Source of the DNA: Glycomyces sambucus
Lineage (GTDB): Bacteria > Actinomycetota > Actinomycetes > Mycobacteriales > Micromonosporaceae
DNA: 64,000 nucleotides
Assembly (NCBI RefSeq): GCF_900102815.1
Contig: NZ_FNGF01000009.1
Location: forward strand, 124,001-188,000
Direction of reading: 5' to 3'
Made by a program: the position numbers and the translations under genes. This document shows, in pieces, positions 1 to 9,830 of the stretch. The number at the start of each line of letters is the position of its first letter. Position 1 is the stretch's first letter. Under the pieces are notes generated by a model. It had not been told where the DNA came from. It worked only from the letters and a program-made list of their open reading frames with translations, and ran no database searches.

Positions 1-1470
1 GTCCGGGTTCGCCGCGGCCAGGCCCAGCAGCGTCAGCGCGCCCGAGGCCAGGACCGCGCGCGGCAGCCACGTCGCCCGCAGCCGCCAGCAGCCCACCAGG
101 ACCAGCGCGAACAGGACCGCGAGCCAGAACTCCACGGTGAAGATCCACACCCGCAGCCGCGTCAGGCCGAACGTCTGGGTGTACGTGTACATCCGGAACG
201 TCGCCGAGGCCACCACCGTCATCGACATGAGCGCGAGCAGCCCGAGCAGGACCCGGACCGTCCACCGGTCGCCCCTGCTCCGCTTCGGCGCCAGCCACGC
301 CGCGGCCGCGATGACCGCCAGCGCCAGCACCGCGACCGCGCTGAGCTGCCAGAAGCCGTGCCGCGCGTACTCGGCGAACGTCAGCCCGGCGGTCTCCATG
401 ACGTAGTCCTCGCCGCCGAAGTACACCCGCAGCTGCACGCCGATGAACAGCGCGAACAGCAGGTTCAGCGCCCCCAGCGGCAGCGCCAGCTCGAAGCGCG
501 ACACCGTGCGGTGCCCCCGCTCCTCGGCCGCGTCCCACACCGGGCGCGCCACCGCCGCGTAGATCCACGTGACGACCACCGGCAGCAGCACCGCGGCCAG
601 GATCAGGCGCAGGACCACCTCGGCCGGGTTCAGGTCCGGCAGCAGCCGCCCCACGAGGTCGGCGAACGTCGAGTCGGCCGCCGCGAACAGGCCGCCGAAG
701 ACCAGGAGCAGGCAGACCGTGACCCCGGCCGTCCACAGCATCCGCATCGTGCCGGGACCGCGCTCGCCCTTCGACGGGCGCCCGCGCTTGGCCCACTTGA
801 CGGACTCGGCGATCCCTTCGAGCCAGCCCAGGCACACCGCGATGAGCGTGCCGCCGAGCTTCCGCTGCGGCGCCAGCGCCAGCGGCGTCAGCGCGAACGC
901 GGCGACCGCGCACAGCGCGACCACCCATCCGGCGTCGCGCACCGCGGCCACCGACCACAGGGCCGCGACCAGGACCGCGCCGGGCAGCCGGGGGAGCAGG
1001 TCCTCGCCCGAGGCCGCCAGCGGCACCGCGACCAGCGCGATGCCGGTGAGCGCCAAGCCGATCCCGACGCCGCCGCCGGGGAACGCCGACCACGCGGCGA
1101 ACAGCGCCACCGCGAACGCGGCGATCACCGCGAGCTGCGGGGCGCTGCGGTCCGGCCGGTGCCAGCGGGGGTTGGGGAGGATCACGACGGGCTGCTGCGC
1201 GGCCATCTGCCGGTAGTACTGCACCTGCTGCTGGTACTGCGCGGGGGTGAGGGGCTGCTGCGGGGGGACCGGCCGCTGGACGGGCGGGAGCTGCCGGGGC
1301 GGTGCGCCCCGCTCCGCGGGAGGGTCCGCGGCGGGGGCGTCGGCGGGCCGCTCCGCGCCCCACTGCGCTGCCTGCTCCTCGCGGTGAGCCTCGGCCGGCG
1401 CCTCACCCGGGCCCGCGGGCTCCGGTGCGTCCGCCGAGCCCGGCGCGGGGGCGGCTTCGGGTTCGCTCAT
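1..1470 (-). CDS. DUF4153/DUF4173-type polytopic membrane protein, 3' end cut by window edge
   Basis: Reading the minus strand from the ATG at 1470, the frame stays open for 490 codons to the window edge, so the C-terminus is missing. The first ~100 residues are a soluble tail rich in Pro, Ala, Glu and Gln, with a Gln/Pro stretch (PPQQPLTPAQYQQQ). About ten hydrophobic segments follow. The stretch around YVMETAGLTFAEYARHGFWQ, near residue 350, looks like the conserved core of the DUF4153/DUF4173 families. Those families are uncharacterised bacterial membrane proteins, so no reaction can be assigned. It is divergent from the VIT-type transporter gene, with 156 bases between the two starts. The call rests on remembered family resemblance and topology. 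Confidence 0.8.
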   Translation of the reverse strand, partial: MSEPEAAPAPGSADAPEPAGPGEAPAEAHREEQAAQWGAERPADAPAADPPAERGAPPRQLPPVQRPVPPQQPLTPAQYQQQVQYYRQMAAQQPVVILPNPRWHRPDRSAPQLAVIAAFAVALFAAWSAFPGGGVGIGLALTGIALVAVPLAASGEDLLPRLPGAVLVAALWSVAAVRDAGWVVALCAVAAFALTPLALAPQRKLGGTLIAVCLGWLEGIAESVKWAKRGRPSKGERGPGTMRMLWTAGVTVCLLLVFGGLFAAADSTFADLVGRLLPDLNPAEVVLRLILAAVLLPVVVTWIYAAVARPVWDAAEERGHRTVSRFELALPLGALNLLFALFIGVQLRVYFGGEDYVMETAGLTFAEYARHGFWQLSAVAVLALAVIAAAAWLAPKRSRGDRWTVRVLLGLLALMSMTVVASATFRMYTYTQTFGLTRLRVWIFTVEFWLAVLFALVLVGCWRLRATWLPRAVLASGALTLLGLAAANPD

Positions 1471-1541
1471 GTTCGAGCCCCTTCTCATCGGAGGGGATCC
1501 GACCATATCGCGGCCGGTCCACTCAGGGAAGATCCCCAGTA

Positions 1542-1561
1542 GACGCCCGGAGACGGGCGTC
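1542..1561. promoter_or_regulatory. Perfect 8-bp inverted repeat between divergent genes
   Basis: GACGCCCG, four bases GAGA, then CGGGCGTC. It lies between the divergent DUF4173 and VIT-type genes. It could be an operator or a short hairpin in the transporter's 5' leader. No known binding motif is recognised. Confidence 0.3.
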
Positions 1562-1626
1562 AGGAGATAACACTCCACACAGGGGCGAATCAATGCACCC
1601 CGTGAGAAGACCCACTCGGTGCAACC

Positions 1627-2346
1627 TTGTGGTTCACTGAGGGCGTGGATGCACACGGCGGCGACGACATCGGCTCGATCGGCAACCGGCTCAACTGGCT
1701 CCGCGCCGGAGTGCTCGGCGCGAACGACGGCATCGTGTCGGTCGCCGGCATCGTCATCGGCGTCGCGGGCGCGACCGCCGACCGGTCCACGATCCTCATC
1801 TCCGGGGTCGCCGGCCTCGTCGCCGGGGCCTTCTCCATGGCCGGCGGCGAGTACACCTCCGTCTCCACCCAGCGCGACACCGAGTCCACCCTCGTCGAGG
1901 CCGAGCGCCGCGAACTGCGCGACGACCCCGGCGCCGCCGAGGACGAGCTGGCCGAGAGCCTGGAGCGCCGCGGCCTGTCCGCCGCCACCGCCCGCAGCGC
2001 CGCCCGGGAGCTCTCCGCGGGCGACCCGCTGCGCGCCCACGCCGCCGTCGAGTTCGGACTCGATCCCGACGACCTCACCAACCCCTGGCACGCGGCGGTC
2101 TCGTCGTTCATCGCCTTCACCTGCGGCGCACTGCTGCCGCTGCTGGCGATCACGCTCCTGCCGGACGGCGCGCGCGTCTGGGGCTGCGCGCTGGCCGTCG
2201 TCGCGGCGCTGGCGATCACCGGCTACACGTCGGCGCACCTCGGCGGGGCCGCGAAGGGCCCGGCGATGCTGCGGATCATGGCCGTGGGCGCGGCGACGAT
2301 GATCGTGACCTACGCGGTCGGCTCGGCCTTCGGCATCGCGGCGTGA
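1627..2346 (+). CDS. VIT1/CCC1-family metal (iron/manganese) transporter
   Basis: The protein has 239 residues, the usual size for the family. It contains the typical first-helix sequence NRLNWLRAGVLGANDGIVSV, followed by the GAFSMAGGEY segment of helix 2. A charged cytoplasmic region spans roughly residues 75-145 and three more hydrophobic segments follow. Family members move Fe2+ or Mn2+ out of the cytoplasm or into stores; the ion is not evident from sequence. The listed start is TTG at 1627. An in-frame GTG at 1645 is possible and would cost only six residues. It converges on corA with a seven-base gap. Confidence 0.88.
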   Translation: MWFTEGVDAHGGDDIGSIGNRLNWLRAGVLGANDGIVSVAGIVIGVAGATADRSTILISGVAGLVAGAFSMAGGEYTSVSTQRDTESTLVEAERRELRDDPGAAEDELAESLERRGLSAATARSAARELSAGDPLRAHAAVEFGLDPDDLTNPWHAAVSSFIAFTCGALLPLLAITLLPDGARVWGCALAVVAALAITGYTSAHLGGAAKGPAMLRIMAVGAATMIVTYAVGSAFGIAA

Positions 2347-2353
2347 GCCGGGC

Positions 2354-3370
2354 CTAGAGCCAGTTGGAGCGCTTGAAGACCCAGTACAGGACCCCCGCCG
2401 AGGCGAGCATCATGCCGAGGGCCATCGGGTAGCCGAGGGTCCAGCTCAGCTCCGGCATGTGGGTGAAGTTCATGCCGTAGATCGTCCCGACCAGGCCCGG
2501 GGTGAACAGGATCGCCGCCCACGAGCTGATCTTCTTGACCTGGTCGCCCTGCTCGATGCTCGCGTGCGAGAGCTGGCGCATCTCCTCGTTCTGCGCCTGC
2601 GTCACGAGTGTGGAGTGGACGGTGAGCGCGTTCTCCAGCAGGGCCCGGAACGTGTCGGCCCGCTCGATGGTCCGCAGCACGTGGTCGAGCACGTCGCGCA
2701 TGTCGCGCCGCAGCTCGATGTCGACCCCGTACTTGTCGTACCCGGCCTCCAGCGACCGGAAGACCCGCACCAGCGGGTGCGTGGCCCGCTGGAGCGCCAT
2801 GGCCTCGCGGGCGACCTCGTAGATGCGGCGGGCGACGTTGGCGTCGCTGGAGAACAGCTCGTCCTCGATCTCGTCGATGTCGTTCTCCATGCCCGCGACG
2901 ACCGGCTCGTAGCCGTCCACGACCTCGTCGAGCACCGCGTACAGGACCGCCTGGGGCCCCAGCGCCAGCAGCGCGGGGTCGGCTTCGAGGCGGCGCCGCA
3001 CCTGCGAGAGGTCGGGGTTCTCGGCGTGGCGGACGCTGACGGCGAAGTTCGGGCCGATGAACAGGTGCACCTCGCCGAACTCGACCTGCTCGGTCTCGTC
3101 GAGGTACCGGGCCGGGCGCAGGACCGCGAAGAGCGTGTCGCCGTAGCGCTCCAGCTTGGGGCGCTGGTGGCCGGTCCGCGCGTCCTGGATGGCGAGGTGG
3201 TGGAGCTCGAACTCCTCGGCGACGGCCGCGAGTTCGGCCGCGGTCGGCCGGTACAGGCCGATCCACGCGAAGCCGCCGTGCTCGTGCAGGTCCTCGAAGG
3301 TCCGGTCCAGGGTCACGTGGTGCGACTCGCGGACGCCCTTGCGGTAGATGGCGCTGTCGACGATCGGCAT
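2354..3370 (-). CDS. corA: CorA-type magnesium/cobalt transporter
   Basis: The protein has 338 residues. It has a long acidic alpha/beta cytoplasmic domain (about 1-275), then two C-terminal membrane helices. The first helix ends in the diagnostic YGMNF motif, followed by the short MPEL loop before helix 2. This is the CorA signature; members form pentameric Mg2+ channels gated by cytoplasmic Mg2+. The C-terminal tail KRSNWL is basic, as expected. It lies 69 bases downstream of the TetR gene on the same strand and may be co-transcribed, though it has no evident functional tie to the ABC exporter. An mgtE gene occurs in the same window, so the cell has at least two Mg2+ uptake routes. Confidence 0.93.
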   Translation of the reverse strand: MPIVDSAIYRKGVRESHHVTLDRTFEDLHEHGGFAWIGLYRPTAAELAAVAEEFELHHLAIQDARTGHQRPKLERYGDTLFAVLRPARYLDETEQVEFGEVHLFIGPNFAVSVRHAENPDLSQVRRRLEADPALLALGPQAVLYAVLDEVVDGYEPVVAGMENDIDEIEDELFSSDANVARRIYEVAREAMALQRATHPLVRVFRSLEAGYDKYGVDIELRRDMRDVLDHVLRTIERADTFRALLENALTVHSTLVTQAQNEEMRQLSHASIEQGDQVKKISSWAAILFTPGLVGTIYGMNFTHMPELSWTLGYPMALGMMLASAGVLYWVFKRSNWL

Positions 3371-3439
3371 CGGACCAGTCTAGGGGCGCGGGCCCGCGGC
3401 CCCCGACCCCGCGTGAGGGCCCCTCGCGTCAGGATCCCG

Positions 3440-4054
3440 TCAGGATTCCAGGTGCTCCACCGGCATCGTCAGGTACCGGTCGATGGTCGGGCCGATCGTG
3501 GCGGCGAGCTGGTCGGGGCCGAGCGAGGCCAGCGGTTCCAGCTTCAGGATGTACCGGGCCACGACGAGGCCGAAGACCTGGCTGGCGATGAACGGCGCCC
3601 GCACCGGGATGCGGTCCACCTTGTCGCCGAGGGTCGCCTCGATGGCCTTCACGATCCGGTGCTCGAAGAGCTGCTTGAGCACGAACGACATCGCGGGCTT
3701 GGAGAGGCTGGTGCGGACCACCGCGAGCAGCTTCTCGTGGTGGGGGCCCTCCCAGATGGTCACGAACGCGTGCATGAGGCGCTCGCCCGCGTCGGCGACC
3801 TCGCCGTCCCGCAGCACCGCGGCGACCTCCGGGGCGGGGTCGAACGGGATCTCGATGGCGGCCATGAACAGCTCGTCCTTGGACCCGAAGTAGTGGTGGA
3901 TGAGCGAGGGGTCCACGCCGGCCTCGCCGGCGATGCGGCGCATCGAGACCGACTCGAACCCCTCGTCGGCGAACAGGCGCCGGGCGGCGCCCAGGATCTC
4001 CGACCTCGTGTCGGGGTTGCCCGTGCGCCGTCCGGTCCGCTTCGCTCTCACCAC
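3440..4054 (-). CDS. TetR/AcrR-family transcriptional repressor
   Basis: The protein has 204 residues. The N-terminal helix-turn-helix spans about residues 15-62, with the typical sequences ILGAARRLFADEGFESVS and HHYFGSKDELF. The rest is an all-helical ligand-binding/dimer domain with a TetR_C-like profile. It is the last gene of an apparent operon with the ATPase (4801-5523) and permease (4064-4801), nine bases after the permease stop. TetR proteins encoded beside exporters usually repress them and release on binding the exported compound. The perfect inverted repeat at 5550-5579, upstream of the operon, is the obvious operator candidate. Confidence 0.92.
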   Translation of the reverse strand: MVRAKRTGRRTGNPDTRSEILGAARRLFADEGFESVSMRRIAGEAGVDPSLIHHYFGSKDELFMAAIEIPFDPAPEVAAVLRDGEVADAGERLMHAFVTIWEGPHHEKLLAVVRTSLSKPAMSFVLKQLFEHRIVKAIEATLGDKVDRIPVRAPFIASQVFGLVVARYILKLEPLASLGPDQLAATIGPTIDRYLTMPVEHLES

Positions 4055-4063
4055 GTGACGACC

Positions 4064-4801
4064 TTAGTTCGTGCGCCGCCTGAGCGTCGCGGCTCCGAGC
4101 ACGGTTGCGACGACGGCCGCACCGAGCACGACCGCGAGGTCCGCCCACATGTCCGCGGTGACGTCGGGGTGGAGCTGCACCTCGGTGAGCGCCTTGACCG
4201 CGTACGTGAGCGGCAGCGCGTCCGAGACGCCCTGGAGCCAGCCGGCCATCTGGTCGGCGGGCCAGATGAGGCCGCACAGGAACAGCTGCGGCACCACGAA
4301 CACCGGCATGAACTGGATCGCCTGGAACTCCGTGGTCGCGAACGCGGACACGAAGAGCCCCAAGGCCATCCCCAGCATCGAGGTGACGATGCAGATGAGG
4401 AACACCGCCCATGCGGGACCGGCGGTGTCGAGGCCGAGGAAAGCGAACGCGACGGTGGCGGCCACCGCGGTCTGCGCCGCGGCGGCCGCCCCGAACGCGA
4501 GCGCGTAGCCCACGACCAGGTCGAGCTTGGCGGTCGGCGTGGTCATGAGCCGTTCGAGCGTGCCGCCGGTGCGCTCGCGCAGGAGCGTGATCGAGGTGAT
4601 CATGAACATGAGCATGAAGGGGAACGCCGCCAGCAGGATCAGGCCGGTCTTGTCGAAGACCTGCGGCGCCTCGTCCATGATGGCGCTGATGAGCGCGATG
4701 ATGAGCGCGGGCACGGCGAGGATGAGCCCGACCGTGCGGTGGTCGTTGAGGAGCTGGCGCAGGATGCGCCCGGCGGTGATGAAGGTGATCCGGAGCGACA
4801 T
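4064..4801 (-). CDS. ABC-2 type exporter permease
   Basis: About 245 residues from the ATG at 4801, which overlaps the TGA of the ATPase gene (ATGA). It shows six hydrophobic segments and the ABC-2 family core LRERTGGTLERLMTTP between helices 2 and 3, typical of DrrB/NodJ-type permeases. It would pair with the ATPase at 4801-5523, two permeases and two ATPases per exporter, probably for a drug or lipophilic compound. The substrate is unknown. The longer upstream reading of this frame is an artefact of running through the ATPase gene out of phase. Confidence 0.9.
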   Translation of the reverse strand: MSLRITFITAGRILRQLLNDHRTVGLILAVPALIIALISAIMDEAPQVFDKTGLILLAAFPFMLMFMITSITLLRERTGGTLERLMTTPTAKLDLVVGYALAFGAAAAAQTAVAATVAFAFLGLDTAGPAWAVFLICIVTSMLGMALGLFVSAFATTEFQAIQFMPVFVVPQLFLCGLIWPADQMAGWLQGVSDALPLTYAVKALTEVQLHPDVTADMWADLAVVLGAAVVATVLGAATLRRRTN

Positions 4802-5523
4802 CAGTTCGCCTCCAGTTCGCGGATGAGGTGCAGGAACGCCGCCTCCAGGTTCGCGGTGCCGGTGGCGGCCCGCAGGTCGGCGGGCGTGTCGTCGGCGATG
4901 AAGCGCCCCTCGCGCAGGAGCAGGAGCCGGTCGCAGCGGTCGGCCTCGTCCATGACGTGGCTGGAGACCAGGAGCGTCGCGCCGCCTTCGGCGAGGGCCC
5001 GGAACCGGTCCCACAGCTCCTCGCGGATGACGGGGTCGAGCCCGACGGTGGGCTCGTCCAGGACCAGCACCTCGGGTTCGATGACCAGCGCGCACGCGAG
5101 GGAGGTGCGGGTCTTCTGGCCGCCGGAGAGGTTCCCGGCGAGCTTGTCGGCGTGGTCGCCCATGCCGACGCTCTCGACGGCGCGCATCGCCTCGCGCCTG
5201 CCGCGCCCGTAGAGCGCGGCGAAGTAGGCGACGTTGGCCTTGACGGAGAGGTCGCGGTAGATCGAGGCGTCCTGGGTCACGTAGGCGACGCGCCCGCGCA
5301 GCGGCTTGGCGCCGGCGGGCTCGCCGAGGACGGTCACGGTGCCGCCCTTGACCTTCTGGGTGCCGACGACGGCGCGGATGAACGTGGTCTTGCCCGAGCC
5401 GGAGGGCCCGAGCAGGCCGGTGACGGTCCCGGCGGCGATCGCGGTCGAGACGCCCTTGAGGACGGGGCGCTTGCCGCGGTCGACCACCAGGTCGGTGACC
5501 GCGACGGCGGGGGTGGGCGGCAT
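4801..5523 (-). CDS. ABC transporter ATP-binding protein (DrrA-like)
   Basis: 240 residues from the ATG at 5523, which has a GGAGG six bases upstream. Two upstream in-frame ATGs (5544 and 5535) lack such a site. Walker A is GPSGSGKTTF, the signature is NLSGGQKTR, Walker B is LVLDEPTVGLD, and the switch His is in SSHVMDEADRC. All are intact. Size and order match the daunorubicin-resistance (DrrA/CcmA) class that drives ABC-2 permeases. First gene of the ATPase-permease-TetR operon. The upstream region carries the palindrome and direct repeats described separately. Confidence 0.93.
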   Translation of the reverse strand: MPPTPAVAVTDLVVDRGKRPVLKGVSTAIAAGTVTGLLGPSGSGKTTFIRAVVGTQKVKGGTVTVLGEPAGAKPLRGRVAYVTQDASIYRDLSVKANVAYFAALYGRGRREAMRAVESVGMGDHADKLAGNLSGGQKTRTSLACALVIEPEVLVLDEPTVGLDPVIREELWDRFRALAEGGATLLVSSHVMDEADRCDRLLLLREGRFIADDTPADLRAATGTANLEAAFLHLIRELEAN

Positions 5524-5535
5524 CGGTGCCTCCAT

Positions 5536-5579
5536 GGAATTCAACGGATGATGAATTCAACGTAGCACAGGAATTCATC
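5536..5579. promoter_or_regulatory. Palindromic operator and direct repeats upstream of the ABC/TetR operon
   Basis: GATGAATTC at 5550-5558 and GAATTCATC at 5571-5579 form a perfect 9-bp inverted repeat with a 12-base spacer. In addition GAATTCAACG occurs twice as a direct repeat (5536-5545 and 5553-5562), 17 bases apart. The block is AT-rich against a GC-rich background and ends 12 bases before the ATPase start codon. This is the expected size and place for binding of the TetR protein encoded at the end of the operon. The binding partner is inferred from position. Confidence 0.65.
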
Positions 5580-5632
5580 GCATGGTGAAATGCTATGCCG
5601 GTCCCGGGCCCCCGCCCGCACGACGCGGAGAA

Positions 5633-5660
5633 GCCCGGCCCCGCGAGAGCGGGGCCGGGC
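5633..5660 (-). terminator. Hairpin terminator after the PhoX-like gene
   Basis: A perfect 12-bp stem (GCCCGGCCCCGC / GCGGGGCCGGGC) with a GAGA tetraloop, starting 19 bases past the stop codon of the minus-strand gene ending at 5680. No strong T-run follows, as is common in this genome. Confidence 0.6.
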
Positions 5661-5679
5661 CCTATCGGAGGGTGAGGTC

Positions 5680-7086
5680 TTAGAGGACGCCCTGGTCCCA
5701 GGGCCCCCAGATCGCGAGCGTGCGGCCGGGCTCGGCCCGGTCGCCGCGCGCGCCGCCGCGCAGGTTCGCGAAGAGCACCGCACCGTCGGGGGAGAACACC
5801 GCCCCGCGCCACACCGCGGTCCCGTCGTGGCCGGCGAGGTCGAGCACGTCCCCGTCGCGCGTGACCCCGCGCAGCACCGGCGCCTCGCGCCCGGTGCCCT
5901 CGCACAGGACCAGGCCGCCCGCGGGGGACACCGCGATCCCGTCCGGGAACGGCAGCAGCGACGCGTCGGGGGACTCGAACACCAGCGTGAGGGTGCCGCC
6001 GCGCAGGCCGCGCGGGCGCAGCTCCCACAGCTGGCCCTCGCCCTCGTCGCCGCCCGACGCGGACGCGGCGTACACCGCGCCGTCTGCCGCGAAGCAGCCC
6101 TGGAGCCGGCCGAACACGGCCGCGCCCGCGGCCCAGCCCTGGGCGGCCACCGCGTACGGGTCCGCCTCGGCGCCGGCCGGGTCCGGGTCGTCGATGTCGA
6201 CCCACTCCACGTACGCGCTGCGCCCGGCCCGGCGGCCGGTGCGCGCGTCGGCGTGCCACTCGCCCGCGATCTTGAGCATCTGGAGCCGCCCGCCCTCGGC
6301 CAGGCGCCCCGGCGCGTCCGGCAGGAACCGGTAGAGGCCGGCGCTGTCCTGGTCCTCGGTCAGGTACACCGCGCCCGTGCGCGGGTCCACCGCGGCGCCG
6401 CCGTGCACGAACCGGCCCATCGCCGTGAGCGGCAGGGGCTCGGACTCCTCGGCGGCGTCGGCGGCCACCTCGAACACGTACCCGTGCGGGGCCTCCCAGC
6501 CCGCGGCCGTCCCGGCCGTGGACTCCTCGCACGCGAGCCACGAGCCCCACGGGGTCGGGCCGCCCGAGCGGTTCGCGACGGTGCCCGACAGCGACCGCCG
6601 GGCCCCGTCGAGCGCGAAGACGCCGTCCTTCAAGGACACGTCGAGCGTGGTCGTGCCGCCGGAGGCGAGCGCGTCGTACCGGTGCTTGGCGTCCTCGGGG
6701 GCGGCGTCGGGGACGCCCGCCGCGCCGTGGCCGCGCACCAGGCGCCACTCGCCGCGGCGCCCGGTCGGGAAGCACGCCATGCCGCCGTGCGCGGGCGGCG
6801 TCGCCGCGCCGTCGCTCAGCGGCGAGCCCGCCACCGAGAAGACCGCGAAGTCGAAGCCCTCAGGGAGCCGCAGCGTCTGCGAGAACCCCGATGCGGGGTC
6901 GAGGCGGGTCAGCTCCCTCAGCGGCCCGTAGCCGCCGTTCCCGGGCGCGGTACGCGCCCCCCGGCCGTCCTCGGCGCGCGCGCCCCGGACCGCGAGGCCC
7001 TCGACCGCGGCGGCGGCGAAGCCTCCGCCCGCCGCGACCGCGCCGCGGCGCAGGAACCTGCGGCGGTTCGAACCTTGCAGCGTCAC
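5680..7086 (-). CDS. PhoX-family (DUF839) phosphatase-like protein, Tat-exported
   Basis: About 468 residues, read from the GTG at 7086 with AAGGAG upstream; a TTG at 7089 is an equally plausible start. The N-terminus carries a twin-arginine signal (NRRRFLRRGAVAAGG) followed by an Ala-rich hydrophobic stretch ending near residue 35. The body has DUF839/PhoX beta-propeller features: the TPWGSWLACEES motif, MGRFVHGGAAVDPRTGAVYLTED, and later FPDGIAVSP with the terminal FSPDG..LFANL. Some relatives are Ca2+/Fe-dependent alkaline phosphatases. At this length the protein is shorter than classical PhoX, so phosphatase activity is uncertain. It is divergent from ligA; a longer upstream reading of the frame is spurious. 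Confidence 0.82.
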   Translation of the reverse strand: MTLQGSNRRRFLRRGAVAAGGGFAAAAVEGLAVRGARAEDGRGARTAPGNGGYGPLRELTRLDPASGFSQTLRLPEGFDFAVFSVAGSPLSDGAATPPAHGGMACFPTGRRGEWRLVRGHGAAGVPDAAPEDAKHRYDALASGGTTTLDVSLKDGVFALDGARRSLSGTVANRSGGPTPWGSWLACEESTAGTAAGWEAPHGYVFEVAADAAEESEPLPLTAMGRFVHGGAAVDPRTGAVYLTEDQDSAGLYRFLPDAPGRLAEGGRLQMLKIAGEWHADARTGRRAGRSAYVEWVDIDDPDPAGAEADPYAVAAQGWAAGAAVFGRLQGCFAADGAVYAASASGGDEGEGQLWELRPRGLRGGTLTLVFESPDASLLPFPDGIAVSPAGGLVLCEGTGREAPVLRGVTRDGDVLDLAGHDGTAVWRGAVFSPDGAVLFANLRGGARGDRAEPGRTLAIWGPWDQGVL

Positions 7087-7269
7087 CAAGACCTGGGCTC
7101 CTTCTCGCGGAGGGTGCGGGGGCGGGCGGTACGGGCTGATCATCGCCAGCCAAAGGGAGTGGCAGGCGAGCAGCACGTGAACGGGAGGTGACCGGTTGCA
7201 TAAGGCTTCGGCCCCGGCGAAACATCGCCCCTGGCAGGTGCAATGGGGCCGAACGCCGGTCCCGGCTGA

Positions 7270-9492
<2,223 letters not shown>

Positions 9493-9830
9493 TCACAAGT
9501 CGGTAACGATCCGTATTCCATTCAGGGGGGAAGCTCGTTAGAACCAGGCAGAGTCGTCTCGTGGACGCCCGTGCTTCGCCGTGCGCGCGGCGCGGTCCGG
9601 CCCGCCCGAACGGGCCGCCGGGTCCGAAAACGACCCCGGGACGGCCTGCCGCCGCCGTGCGGAGAACGGTTTCTGTCACGGACATGTCGCGCCTGGTCAC
9701 AAGTGTGCCGCATGTGCCCCCAGCGTTGTCTGGGAGCGAAAATCGCGATATGACAGAGAGGTCGGCCACGACCGACCCGAGGTGATTCCGGCGCGTCGCC
9801 ACGGGACGGTGTGGCAGTGGGAGGAGCGAT
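9493..9830. other. Intergenic region, ligA to GGDEF-EAL gene
   Basis: 338 bases with no convincing gene, terminator hairpin or RNA. It must hold the promoter of the GGDEF-EAL gene. An AT-richer patch near 9737-9760 (GAAAATCGCGATATGACA) is the likeliest -10 area. Confidence 0.4.

Noticed and set aside
2459..5212. 917-codon plus-strand open frame
   Set aside because: Shadow of corA, the TetR gene, the permease and the ATPase on the minus strand. Its composition is His/Arg/Asp-rich without domains.
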